Source of the DNA: Hyphomicrobiales bacterium
Lineage (GTDB): Bacteria > Pseudomonadota > Alphaproteobacteria > Rhizobiales > Beijerinckiaceae
DNA length: 64,000 nucleotides
Direction: 5' to 3'
Assembly (NCBI GenBank): GCA_930633525.1
Contig: CAKNFP010000002.1
Coordinates: forward strand, 558,001 to 622,000
Positions 43,569-52,017 of the stretch are shown here, one piece after another (position 1 is the stretch's first letter; each line of letters opens with the position of its first letter). The notes below the pieces were generated by a model that was not told the DNA's origin, did no database searches, and was given only the letters and a program-made list of their open reading frames with translations. The position numbers and the translations under genes were made by a program.

Positions 43569-44735
43569 TTACTCTCTATAGATCTTACGCGTACCGGCGC
43601 CGATGGCGGTGAGCAGCGCGTTTGGAGCACAATTGCAGGCTCTTGCCAAAGGCTCGAGCGGCAGCCCGCCGTCGAGGAAAACGACCTCGGAACACGCAGC
43701 GAGATCCTGGGGCTTGATGTCAGTGACATCGACCATCGTCAGATTCATGGCGATTCCGCCGACCGTGTCCACAAGAACATCCCCGACACGGGCCTGGAGA
43801 CCCTGTCCGAAGCGCTGTGGCAAACCATTGGCGTAGCCAATTGGGACCGTTGCGATACGTGACGCGCGCTTGAGTTCGGTGCCGGCATAGCCAACCCGAC
43901 TGCCTGCGGCGTAGTCGGCGACACGCAGGATATGCCCGGACAGGCGGTAACAGGGCTGCAGACCGTCCTGCCAGATGCGGGAAGTCTGCACGCCGTAGAG
44001 CGCGCTGCCGACACGCGCGATATCGAAATGCCATGACGATGGCCAGTAGACCCCCGACGACGAAGCGAGACTGACGGGAGCTTGCGGGAGTTCGGCCAGC
44101 CAACGAAGCAACCGACTGTACTGGTCGTCGTTGCTGGCATCGTCCGGGCGGTCGAAGGCCGCGAGATGCGAGACCCACGCCCTGACATCGAGATGGCGCC
44201 ACAAGGCGCCGAGCATCGCCCTGTCGAGCACCTCCTCGCCTGTCAGACCAAGACGCCCCAGCCCGGTGTCGATCTGAACCGCGACCGGCATGGGCACGCC
44301 GGAGGTGGCCGCAAAAGCCGCAACCGCACGCACCTCGGCGACGCTCACGAGAACCGGGATAACACCGGCCTTCACGAATGCGAGGGGCTCGCGTCCGGCC
44401 AGACCGAGCAGCGTATATACGGTTGCGGATGGCGCCATGGCCCGTACGCGCAGCGCTTCCTCGATATCATCGACCCAGAAAGTGTCGCAGCCGGCGGCGG
44501 AGAGGCTGGCGACCACTGGCTCGAGCCCAAGGCCATAGGCATTGGATTTGACGACCGCCGTGACCGCGCGCCCGGTGAAACGGCGCTGCATCTGTGCGAA
44601 ATTGGCACGGATGGCCGCAAGATCAACTTGCAGGCACGCCTCGGCAATTCCCGAAACTTTCGGGGTAGAATGAAAGGCACTATCGATCAGCGTATCGTGC
44701 GCAAGGGCGACCACCTGACTGCTCCGCGGCGTCAT
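43569..44735 (-). CDS. alr: Alanine racemase
   Basis: PLP-dependent fold type III racemase, 388 residues. The PLP lysine lies in AVVKSNAYGLG (K63) and the second catalytic tyrosine in GSRVGYAGTELKR; the C-terminal domain has GYANGLPQRFGQG and VGGIAMNLTMVDVTD. It interconverts L- and D-alanine for peptidoglycan or for D-alanine catabolism. The 30-residue N-terminal extension before LQVDLAAIRANF is a little long, but the ATG at 44735 overlaps the GNAT stop by 4 bases, so coupling supports it. Last gene of the sensor/MFS/binding-protein operon, an unexpected partner set. Confidence 0.92.
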   Translation of the reverse strand: MTPRSSQVVALAHDTLIDSAFHSTPKVSGIAEACLQVDLAAIRANFAQMQRRFTGRAVTAVVKSNAYGLGLEPVVASLSAAGCDTFWVDDIEEALRVRAMAPSATVYTLLGLAGREPLAFVKAGVIPVLVSVAEVRAVAAFAATSGVPMPVAVQIDTGLGRLGLTGEEVLDRAMLGALWRHLDVRAWVSHLAAFDRPDDASNDDQYSRLLRWLAELPQAPVSLASSSGVYWPSSWHFDIARVGSALYGVQTSRIWQDGLQPCYRLSGHILRVADYAAGSRVGYAGTELKRASRIATVPIGYANGLPQRFGQGLQARVGDVLVDTVGGIAMNLTMVDVTDIKPQDLAACSEVVFLDGGLPLEPLARACNCAPNALLTAIGAGTRKIYRE

Positions 44736-45472
44736 GCCTGCCTCGTAAAGAGGATGTCGTAACCGCCATCATCGCGCCTGCGCCAAGCCACGCCCGCGTG
44801 ACCTTCCGCGAGCAGCATCTGGACTTTTCCGGTGTCTGTGGCAGCGCTCCAGATGCCAGCCTCAGCCGTGGACGGAGGAGACATCTTCTCGACGGCCCGG
44901 AACACCAGATACCGCCAATGACCGCCGTATTTGCGCTTCAGCGCGCGAATGTGGAAACCTGCATCGAGAAGATTGGTCCAACTGCGCGCGTTACCGGGAG
45001 CCGCCGTGGCATAGACCTGCGCAACATCGGCACCCCGCGCGGCCTCCAGCCGCTGGTCGATGAGCGCGCCGTGGAGCCGCCTTCCCCAATCAGAAGGGCG
45101 CACCGAAGCGCCGGCGAATTTGGCAAGCTTGATCGAAGGCCCGAGGCCGATCACGGGCCGGGCGTCCTCCGATGGCGGAAGGTCGAGCTGCAACACGCCA
45201 TAGGCAGCCAGTCCCTTGTCATCGAAGGCACCGACGATTCGACCGCCACCCGCCAGAATGCCCGCGAAAAAAGCGCGCGTCTCCGGCTTGACCAATGCAG
45301 AGTCGCCCATGGCGTCAATCGCCTGAACATGCAGCGCATAGATGGCATCGAGATCATCGGCGGCAAGCGGCCGCCAGGACAGGAGCCTCGCCGCGGGGAC
45401 CGCCTCCGGCGGGCCATCGGTCCCGCGGTGATCCATGAAATCACTGACGATCGCCCCCATCGTTCCCATCAC
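44732..45472 (-). CDS. GNAT family acetyltransferase-like protein
   Basis: GCN5-related N-acetyltransferase-like protein, 246 residues, starting at GTG 45472 within the stop of the binding-protein gene (GTGA). The GNAT fold is suggested by LSWRPLAADDLDAIYALHVQAID, then a GRRLHGALIDQRLEAARGADVAQVYATAAPGNARSWTNLLDAGF block (core GRRLHGALID, the acetyl-CoA loop region, and N..LLDAGF). The last 60 residues (GIWSAATDTGKVQMLLAEG onwards) form an extra small domain I do not recognise. Coupled to alanine racemase on one side and the binding protein on the other; an amino-acid or cell-wall-related acceptor is possible. Confidence 0.75.
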   Translation of the reverse strand: MMGTMGAIVSDFMDHRGTDGPPEAVPAARLLSWRPLAADDLDAIYALHVQAIDAMGDSALVKPETRAFFAGILAGGGRIVGAFDDKGLAAYGVLQLDLPPSEDARPVIGLGPSIKLAKFAGASVRPSDWGRRLHGALIDQRLEAARGADVAQVYATAAPGNARSWTNLLDAGFHIRALKRKYGGHWRYLVFRAVEKMSPPSTAEAGIWSAATDTGKVQMLLAEGHAGVAWRRRDDGGYDILFTRQA

Positions 45473-46482
45473 CCCGTCAGCACTTCCGCGTAGTTCAACA
45501 TCTCGATCGGCGGATAGAGATCGAGCTCTTTAGCCACCGGCATATTGATGATTAACGAAAATCGTTTGAGACTTTCGATGGGTATTTGCGCAGGCGACAG
45601 GCCTTGGCGCAGGATCTTTACGGCTTTCGAGGCCGCGAGCTGCCCGACGGAATAATAGCGTGTCACGAGCCCCACCAGCGCCCCACCCTCGCGGATGGCG
45701 AGTTCGGCAGCGCCAAATGTGGGAAGCTTCTCCTTGAGGGCCGCCGGCACCACGCGCTTGTACTGGGTGCCGAGGAATGTATCCGGCAAAAGATAGAGCC
45801 AGTTCGCACCGGCCTCCTTGATCTCCGCTATCAATTCCTCAATGCCGTCAGCGATCGGTCGGCCGGCTGAATCGACGCGGAACTGGCGCGGGATGAGCTC
45901 GAACTTCATCGACTGCTGGAGAGCTTTCACTTCCTCGACGATCGCGACCGAGTTCTGCTCGGTCTCCGTATAGAGTACGCCGAGCTTCACGATCGGGCGG
46001 TAGGAACCCATCGCCCTGAGCTGGATCGCCGTTGGCACCACATGCACCGCGCCTGTCACATTGCGGCCGGGCTCGGCGAGGCTCGGTACGATGCCGGCGT
46101 TGACGGGGGCCGCGACGAGGGTGAAGACGATCGGCGTGTCGGTGATGAAAGCGGCCTTGTCAGCCGCGTCGTAGCGCCCCGCCACGCCCAAGGTCACCGG
46201 CGTGCCCCAGGTGTAAACGAGATCCGGCTTTAGCTGCCGTATTTCCTCGACGAAATCGCCGAGCTTGGCCCGACCACGATCGGCGTCTCGCTCGATGAAG
46301 GTTGCTTCAACGCGGTTGGCTGCGAGATAATCGTCAAAGCCATCCTCCACCTCGGTGCGGCCACGGTAGGTGATGCGATAGATCTTGAAAGGCCCGTTGC
46401 GCGCCTGGGCAAAGGCGTGGCCAGCCGCGAGAGCGGCCGTACCGCCAGCAGCAAACTGGAGAAACGAACGACGACGCATCAC
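45469..46482 (-). CDS. ABC-type substrate-binding protein (PF04392-like), no transporter
   Basis: Periplasmic binding protein of the ABC_sub_bind (PF04392) kind, 337 residues. The start is GTG 46482 or the next codon, ATG 46479. A Tat-like leader (MRRRSFLQFAAGGTAALAAGHAFA) is visible. Family features: VEEIRQLKPDLVYTWGTPVTLGVAG, TPIVFTLVAAPVNAGIVPSLAEPGRNVTG (core EPGRNVTG), KLGVLYTETEQNS and ASKAVKILRQGLSPAQIPIE. No permease or ATPase gene is near; instead it lies 17 bases after a sensor-MFS fusion and is coupled to a GNAT gene. Presenting a ligand to the neighbouring periplasmic sensors is an attractive alternative to transport (inference). Confidence 0.85.
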   Translation of the reverse strand: MMRRRSFLQFAAGGTAALAAGHAFAQARNGPFKIYRITYRGRTEVEDGFDDYLAANRVEATFIERDADRGRAKLGDFVEEIRQLKPDLVYTWGTPVTLGVAGRYDAADKAAFITDTPIVFTLVAAPVNAGIVPSLAEPGRNVTGAVHVVPTAIQLRAMGSYRPIVKLGVLYTETEQNSVAIVEEVKALQQSMKFELIPRQFRVDSAGRPIADGIEELIAEIKEAGANWLYLLPDTFLGTQYKRVVPAALKEKLPTFGAAELAIREGGALVGLVTRYYSVGQLAASKAVKILRQGLSPAQIPIESLKRFSLIINMPVAKELDLYPPIEMLNYAEVLTG

Positions 46483-46499
46483 ACCCCTCCACTCGCCTC

Positions 46500-48518
46500 T
46501 TATTCGGCCTGCACGACCGTCGCATGACGCGACGATCGCCAGTAGGCAAATACGGCGACAAACACAGCCGAAGCGAAGGCCATGCCAAGCCCGATGGTCA
46601 CCACGGCCGAGGTAAATCCATACCGCCCCAAAAGAAAGCCCGCAAATGCGGGCCCAAGCGCATTGCCCGTGCGTTCGACGAGACGAAAGATACCATAAAG
46701 TGAGCTCTCACTGATATCGCCCGAGAGCTCACGGCCGAACTCGCCGACGAGTGCCGACTGCGGTGCTATGCTGATGGCCTGCCCGATCCCGAACAGCCCG
46801 AGCATCAACGCGAGAACGAGCGGTTCCTCCGCGCTGATGAGCACGCTGAGGCCAGAGAGCCCGGCCACGATGCCGCCAAGCGCCACGAAGGGTGCGCGCT
46901 GGTTGAGACGGCTCGCCAGCGCGGCGAAAGCCGGCACCAGGATGACCATGGCGATGGGGTAGACCATCAGGAGCCGTCCTGTTGCCGCCTGCCCTGCGCC
47001 GAGTGCCTGCATCTGCAGAGGCACGAGGAAGAAGCAGTAGGCGACGAGGATGATCTTGGCGGGAAGCGCGCATAGAAAGAACAGGCAGGCCAGCGGCGGC
47101 GAGGCAAGGATAGGGCCAAAGTCGCGCCAGCGTATGGTCGGTCCCTTGGGCACAGACCGGCGGTCGTCATTGCGCCCACCCGGCATGGCGATGAGCGCGA
47201 GAACGAGGCTGGCTCCCGCCACCAGGCCGGCGATAACGAAGGTCGCGCGTATGCCGAGACGATCAGCCAGCATGCCGCCGATTGGCGGGCCGCACAGGCC
47301 CGCGACGAGGATCGCGCCGATGAACATGGCCATGCCGCTGGCGCGCTGGCGCAGATTCGTGTGGTCGATGACGAAGCCCTGCGCGCTGACGAATACGGCG
47401 GCGAAGCCAAGCCCTGATACCATGCGGGCGAGGGTCAGCGTGATGAGACCGGTTGCCATCGCCGACCCGACGTAGCCGGCAAGGCCAAGTGCCGCGCCGA
47501 TGATGAGGCTCGTGCGCCGACCGAGCTGATCCGTCACACCACCGAGGATAGGCTGGGAGAGCGCAACGACGGCAAGAAACGCCACCATCGGCAGGCTGGT
47601 GACCATGTCCGGTGAAAGCCCGGGGATCGGCGTTGCGAGATCTTTGATGTAGATCGGCAGGAAAGGCCGCGTCAGCTCTTCCGCCAACATGAAGATAAAG
47701 AGTGGCGCGCGAACCGCGATGACCGAAACCGGCGCTTCGCTGGAGCCCTCGCCAAGCTTGAACTCCTTGCGCAGGCCTTCGACGACGGCTTGGCGCAGCG
47801 CTTCACCCTGCGCGGCGAGGCGGGCGACCAGGACGGCATAGCGACCGTGCAAGTCCACGAGCCTCCGATCGATCCGTGCTGCAAGACGACCGAATTCACT
47901 GCCGCCATCGACAGCGGCATGCAGGCGCAAATCATCGTGGGCGATCGTGTCGAGCCGCGTCTCGACACCCTCGATGGCGCCATAAAGCCCGGCGCCGAAG
48001 GCGATATGCATCAACTCGAGCGCAACCAGCGCCGTCACGATCATGATGATGGCGAGATCGATCCAGAGTTCAGATACCACCTTGCGGCCGAAGGCCGGAT
48101 CAAGTCCAACCGTCAACACGGCCTGGCTGGTCGAGCCGCTTCGGACTGCTACGGACAACGCCGATTGCGCGCGATTAAGCCCCAGGCCCGCAGCGGGCAC
48201 CTCGGCGGGGATCTCTCCCGCGGCGTGCAGCACCTTTCCTCCCGGGCCGCGCAACAGCACATAGGCGATATCGGGATTGTTTGCGACAGTCCGCTCCAGA
48301 TAGGGTCCGACACCTTCAAGGCTGTCGAGCGGAATGCCGAGTTCAAGCGCGCGGCCCATCAGGCTCGCGACCGAATCGGCCACCGTCGCGGCCTTTGCCT
48401 GAAGTTCCGGCAGCAACACCTTCTCCGCACGGCCCGCCGTACGCCAGCTGAAGGCAGCAAGGCCAAGGACCAGCACGAGGACCAACACGGCTGATAGCTG
48501 TATCCGGACGCTCTTCAC
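46500..48518 (-). CDS. MFS protein fused to an N-terminal periplasmic sensor/HAMP-like module
   Basis: Membrane protein, 672 residues, well beyond a normal MFS carrier (about 400). Residues 6-26 are a TM helix, about 30-150 a periplasmic sensor (LGIPLDSLEGVGPYLERTV, NPDIAYVLL), 153-180 a second TM helix, and 180-265 a cytoplasmic HAMP-like/helical linker. An MFS domain of about 12 helices follows, with motif A-like loops GGVTDQLGRRTSLIIG and GGMLADRLGIRAT. GTG start overlapping the upstream sensor gene by 4 bases. The sensor half is paralogous to those at 48515-49174, 49371-50171 and 50158-52017. Whether the MFS half transports or only senses is unknown. Confidence 0.85.
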   Translation of the reverse strand: MKSVRIQLSAVLVLVLVLGLAAFSWRTAGRAEKVLLPELQAKAATVADSVASLMGRALELGIPLDSLEGVGPYLERTVANNPDIAYVLLRGPGGKVLHAAGEIPAEVPAAGLGLNRAQSALSVAVRSGSTSQAVLTVGLDPAFGRKVVSELWIDLAIIMIVTALVALELMHIAFGAGLYGAIEGVETRLDTIAHDDLRLHAAVDGGSEFGRLAARIDRRLVDLHGRYAVLVARLAAQGEALRQAVVEGLRKEFKLGEGSSEAPVSVIAVRAPLFIFMLAEELTRPFLPIYIKDLATPIPGLSPDMVTSLPMVAFLAVVALSQPILGGVTDQLGRRTSLIIGAALGLAGYVGSAMATGLITLTLARMVSGLGFAAVFVSAQGFVIDHTNLRQRASGMAMFIGAILVAGLCGPPIGGMLADRLGIRATFVIAGLVAGASLVLALIAMPGGRNDDRRSVPKGPTIRWRDFGPILASPPLACLFFLCALPAKIILVAYCFFLVPLQMQALGAGQAATGRLLMVYPIAMVILVPAFAALASRLNQRAPFVALGGIVAGLSGLSVLISAEEPLVLALMLGLFGIGQAISIAPQSALVGEFGRELSGDISESSLYGIFRLVERTGNALGPAFAGFLLGRYGFTSAVVTIGLGMAFASAVFVAVFAYWRSSRHATVVQAE

Positions 48519-49174
48519 CGGAGATGGTCCATTGCAGTGTCACCCTGATGGAGTTGGTCGAGAACAGCGTTGGCCCTGGCAAAGGGATTGGCTTCACTGC
48601 GGGTCTCGACGACGGCACGCGCCCGGGCAAGGAGATGCCGCAGCACGAGAAAACAGCCGAAGCTGCCAGCGAGAACAGCCGCGAGGCCGATGGGCAGCGC
48701 GTCCTGCACCGCCGCGGCGCGAATCGTTGCCAGGCCGCGCGCGACGGCGGCACCATCGAAGCGGATGGCGACATTGCCGACGGGCGCCCCAAAATCGTTG
48801 ATCAAGGGCTGGTCGAATCGGAACGCCTGCTTGTCGTCGGCCCTCCCGTCCGGATGTCCGGCGCGGGTGGGGCTGCTGCTGAACAGCACCACCCCATCGA
48901 CATCGCTGACATCAATGGACATGGTCAGTGGGTCAGCCGTAGCCTGGCGGGAGAGCAGCGCCGGCAGGGTCATCTGTTCGGGCAGCCGCAAGCCCAATGC
49001 GAGCGCGCTGTTGATATCATTCGCGATATCCTGCGCCACCATCGCCATCCGCGAGCGGATAAGGTCGCGATAGGCCGTGCTGACTCCCGAAATTGTCATG
49101 AAAGCCGCCAGCGCCATGGCGAGGCCGATGATGATCGCAAACAGCGGCAACGTCCGAAGTGACAGCCTGATCAT
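48515..49174 (-). CDS. Small two-TM membrane sensor with periplasmic Cache-like domain
   Basis: Membrane protein, 219 residues from ATG 49174, preceded by a G-run ribosome site. Layout: TM1 (LPLFAIIIGLAMALAAFMTI), periplasmic domain of about 120 residues with ALGLRLPEQMTLPALLSRQ and IDVSDVDGVVLFSSS, TM2 (ALPIGLAAVLAGSFGCFLVL), then only about 50 cytoplasmic residues and no output domain. It is therefore a stand-alone sensor half of the kind fused to MFS domains next door. First gene of the minus-strand operon and divergent from a similar small sensor gene; the 196 bases between them hold both promoters, in which I see no clear dyad. Confidence 0.75.
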   Translation of the reverse strand: MIRLSLRTLPLFAIIIGLAMALAAFMTISGVSTAYRDLIRSRMAMVAQDIANDINSALALGLRLPEQMTLPALLSRQATADPLTMSIDVSDVDGVVLFSSSPTRAGHPDGRADDKQAFRFDQPLINDFGAPVGNVAIRFDGAAVARGLATIRAAAVQDALPIGLAAVLAGSFGCFLVLRHLLARARAVVETRSEANPFARANAVLDQLHQGDTAMDHLR

Positions 49175-49370
49175 CTCGTGCCCCCCGGCACCGTTTATCC
49201 ACGCCAAGCCGGCGTGGGCGCGCCAGCGTCGAACCGCTCTCCTGAAAGAGATAGCATAACCGCAAGAAATCAACGGCAAATATAGCGCATGCGGTGACAG
49301 TGGCGAACAGTTCCGATACCTTCTGCTTCATCTGCACCTCGCCTGATCCGCCAATTGTGTCGCCCTGCGC

Positions 49371-50171
49371 ATGTCCCCCGCTGTCCGAACGATTCTGGCC
49401 CTCCTCGGCCTCACCGGCGCTGGAATTCTTCTGGCTAGCGCCCTTATATTCGGTGGCCTGGACCGGCTCCGGCTCAGGGTCGTCGAAGCCAACATCGATT
49501 TCGTTCTGACTCAGCTTCGCGATTCCGTCGAAGCCAATGTCAGCTTGGGTATTCCGCTCCAGGATCTGCGTGTCGTGCAGGATCTCCTCGAGCGGTCGCG
49601 CGTCGGAAATCCGAGCCTTCTTGCAGTCGAGGTTTTTTCCCCTGTCGGGATTTCCCTGTTCAATACCGATCGCGGGAGTATCGGCGAGGAAATCACATCG
49701 ACCTGGCGAGAAGGCGTGCGCCACGCCGGTAACGCCGATCGGTGGCGCGTCGAAGAATTCGGAAATCTGATCGTCGGCCAGGCCATCCGCAACGATTTCG
49801 GCGAACCGGTAGGGTATGTGGCGGTCACGATTGCCGGCCCGATGGAGCAGTCTCCGGTCGCCTCCATCATCCTCGCCAGCGGCTGGCGTCTTGCCGTTGT
49901 CCTGCCACTGTGCCTCATCGGGGTCAGCCTCGTCGTCTGGTTCATGCTGCGATGGCGCTCCCGGGAGATCATGGACGTGACCGCCCGCCTGATGATGCAG
50001 GCGCCAATGCCTTTATCAGAGCCATCTGCGAACAAGGATCTCGTGAGCCTCGCGGATCAAGTCGGCGTCGCTGTCGATACCGCGGTGAACCAACTCGATC
50101 AGACGACGACGGCCGTGTTGAAACTCGACGACGACGGCATGAAGGATAGCTTGCGCAATGCTGCGGCTTGA
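49371..50171 (+). CDS. Small two-TM membrane sensor with periplasmic Cache-like domain
   Basis: Membrane protein, 266 residues. TM1 spans about residues 7-28, and a periplasmic domain (SLGIPLQDLRVVQDLLERSRV, NPSLLAVEVFSPVGISLFNTD) is followed by TM2 at about 165-192 (LAVVLPLCLIGVSLVVWFML) and a helical cytoplasmic tail of 70 residues. No enzymatic output is seen. The LGIPL...NP...V...G..LF pattern is shared with the sensor parts of the two MFS fusions. It overlaps the next gene by 14 bases, so it is part of the sensor-MFS-SpoIIE operon. The ribosome site before ATG 49371 is weak. Confidence 0.75.
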   Translation: MSPAVRTILALLGLTGAGILLASALIFGGLDRLRLRVVEANIDFVLTQLRDSVEANVSLGIPLQDLRVVQDLLERSRVGNPSLLAVEVFSPVGISLFNTDRGSIGEEITSTWREGVRHAGNADRWRVEEFGNLIVGQAIRNDFGEPVGYVAVTIAGPMEQSPVASIILASGWRLAVVLPLCLIGVSLVVWFMLRWRSREIMDVTARLMMQAPMPLSEPSANKDLVSLADQVGVAVDTAVNQLDQTTTAVLKLDDDGMKDSLRNAAA

Positions 50172-52017
50172 GGCGCGAGCCCTGCGCGACCGGCTGGCGG
50201 CGATCATTATTGCGCTCGCCGTTGTCGCGGCCATTGCGACTGGCGGCTGGCGCGTGCTTGATGCGGCCTGGGCGGAAAGCGCCCCGGTGCTCGACGAAGC
50301 GACGCGGCTGGGGGCCGAAGCCGTCGGGCGGGCGCTGAGCGGCCAGATCGAGCACGCGCTCTCCCTTGGCATCCCGCTCGACAAGCTGGTCCGCGTCGAA
50401 GACTACCTGAAGACGGTGGTCGCTTCGGCCCCGCAGGTCGACGCGGTCGCGCTCCTCGACGATACCGGCCGGGCCGTCTTCACGACACGGGAGGGCGTGG
50501 CGGGCCTCACCTTCCCCGTCAACGGCGGCGGGCAGCGCGCGACGCTCGTTCTCTCCATGGAATCGCCCTTTCTCAGCGCAGCCACGGTTCGATTGGAAAT
50601 ACTTCTTGGCGCCGCCGCCATACTCGGCGGCATAATCGCTTACCTTATCGCCAGCCTCTTTCTCGAGATGCATCTCGCGCCGGCGAGAGCCAGGCTTCAG
50701 TTAGCTCTTGCCCGAGCGGCGCGGGGGGATTTCGCGATCACGATCCCGACCACCGGACGCGGACGGACAAGCACCGCTTTTCGCGCGCTCGCCCAACGAA
50801 TCGAGCCCGTACATGCCGCTGCACGGCGCCTCGCGGACAGTGTGGCCACCGTGCGGGCCATCGACTTCGATGGGAGCCTCAGCAAACGGCTCGAGCCGCT
50901 GCTCGCATCGGTCGCCGACACCCGCGGCCTTGCCGATATCGACCCCGGCGACACGACGCGCTCGACCGCGCCCAGTCTGGCCGCCGTGTGCAGCCGGGCG
51001 CTCCTTCTCATCTCTCTTTACGCAGGAGCGTGGCCGCTGGTCGCCAATTTCGCGATCGATCGTGGCTCGAACGTGATCCCAACGCCCTGGTGGCCCATCA
51101 CGCCCCTCGTCGCCGAGGCTCTCGCAGTGCTGTTCGCCGCAACAATCTCCCGTCACGTCGCGCAGCCGGTTACCCGCGTGGTCGCGGCAGTGGGCATTGC
51201 GCTCGCGGGACTCGCCTGCGCCGGGGTCTTCTGGTGCCGATCCTATGAACTTTTTGTCGCGTTGAGGATCTGTGCGGGCCTCGGTCTCGGTCTCGCTCTC
51301 ACTCCCTTGCTGCGCGACCCGCGCCTCAGCGCCCATCCACGCGCTCTGGTCGCGCTCATCGGCGTTGCATGCCTCGTGATAGGCCCACTCTTCGGTGGAT
51401 TGGTTGCGGAGGCCATCGGCCGAAGGGGAGCCTTCTTGCTGCTCGGCCTCGCGTTATTGGCCAATGTGCCGATTACGGCAGCAATGCCCGCGAACGCGGC
51501 ATCGGATTCCGCGCCGCGGTTGAATGGCTCCGCCGTGGCCACGTGGCTTCTGGTTCCCCTCATGCTGGTGCCGCTCAGCGCGCTGGCCCTCGTGATCATT
51601 CCCGCGGGACCGGGTTTCGACAATTATGCCGAAAGCGGAGGGCTGATCGTCGCCGCCGGCCTTGCCGTGGTCCTGGCGCCACCGATGCCGCTCACGCTCA
51701 GCGGCTTGCTGGTCGCGATGGCGGGCGCGCTGTGGTTGCTGCCCCTGTCGGGCATCGAACGCCCCGACGCCTGGCTGTGGCCGGTCAGCAGTGTGCTGGT
51801 CGGACTGGGTTCAGGCAGCCTCTTGAAAGCGCATGCCTCTGCCCTGCTGAAACATGTGCCGTCTGCCGGTGCGGGGCTCGTCCTCGGCATACTGGCCGCT
51901 CCTCTCGCAGTGATCATGGGTTTCGCCGCGATGAACCTCATGCTGCCCATCGGTCTGCTCGTCGTGGCCGTCGCATTGGTCTTGCGCGACGCAGGCTCCG
52001 CGATGAGGTGGCGCTGA
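50158..52017 (+). CDS. Second sensor-MFS-like fusion membrane protein
   Basis: Membrane protein, 619 residues. N-terminal TM (LAAIIIALAVVAAIATGGW), periplasmic sensor with SLGIPLDKLVRVEDYLKTVV and AVALLDDTGRAVFTT, a second TM (ILLGAAAILGGIIAYLIASL), a HAMP-like linker, then about 10-12 TM helices in the last 340 residues. Only a weak MFS motif is visible (GGLVAEAIGRRGAFLLLG), and the first-half motif A is lost, so it may be a degenerate carrier retained as a signalling module (inference). Same design as the protein at 46500-48518. The stop overlaps the phosphatase start by one base (TGATG), tying it to the SpoIIE phosphatase. Confidence 0.8.
   Translation: MLRLEARALRDRLAAIIIALAVVAAIATGGWRVLDAAWAESAPVLDEATRLGAEAVGRALSGQIEHALSLGIPLDKLVRVEDYLKTVVASAPQVDAVALLDDTGRAVFTTREGVAGLTFPVNGGGQRATLVLSMESPFLSAATVRLEILLGAAAILGGIIAYLIASLFLEMHLAPARARLQLALARAARGDFAITIPTTGRGRTSTAFRALAQRIEPVHAAARRLADSVATVRAIDFDGSLSKRLEPLLASVADTRGLADIDPGDTTRSTAPSLAAVCSRALLLISLYAGAWPLVANFAIDRGSNVIPTPWWPITPLVAEALAVLFAATISRHVAQPVTRVVAAVGIALAGLACAGVFWCRSYELFVALRICAGLGLGLALTPLLRDPRLSAHPRALVALIGVACLVIGPLFGGLVAEAIGRRGAFLLLGLALLANVPITAAMPANAASDSAPRLNGSAVATWLLVPLMLVPLSALALVIIPAGPGFDNYAESGGLIVAAGLAVVLAPPMPLTLSGLLVAMAGALWLLPLSGIERPDAWLWPVSSVLVGLGSGSLLKAHASALLKHVPSAGAGLVLGILAAPLAVIMGFAAMNLMLPIGLLVVAVALVLRDAGSAMRWR

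Noticed and set aside
51369..52016. 216-residue N-terminal extension of the SpoIIE phosphatase frame
   Set aside because: It overlaps the MFS-like gene in another frame and is Arg/Gly-rich. The ATG at 52017 directly precedes a clear TM helix and overlaps the previous stop.
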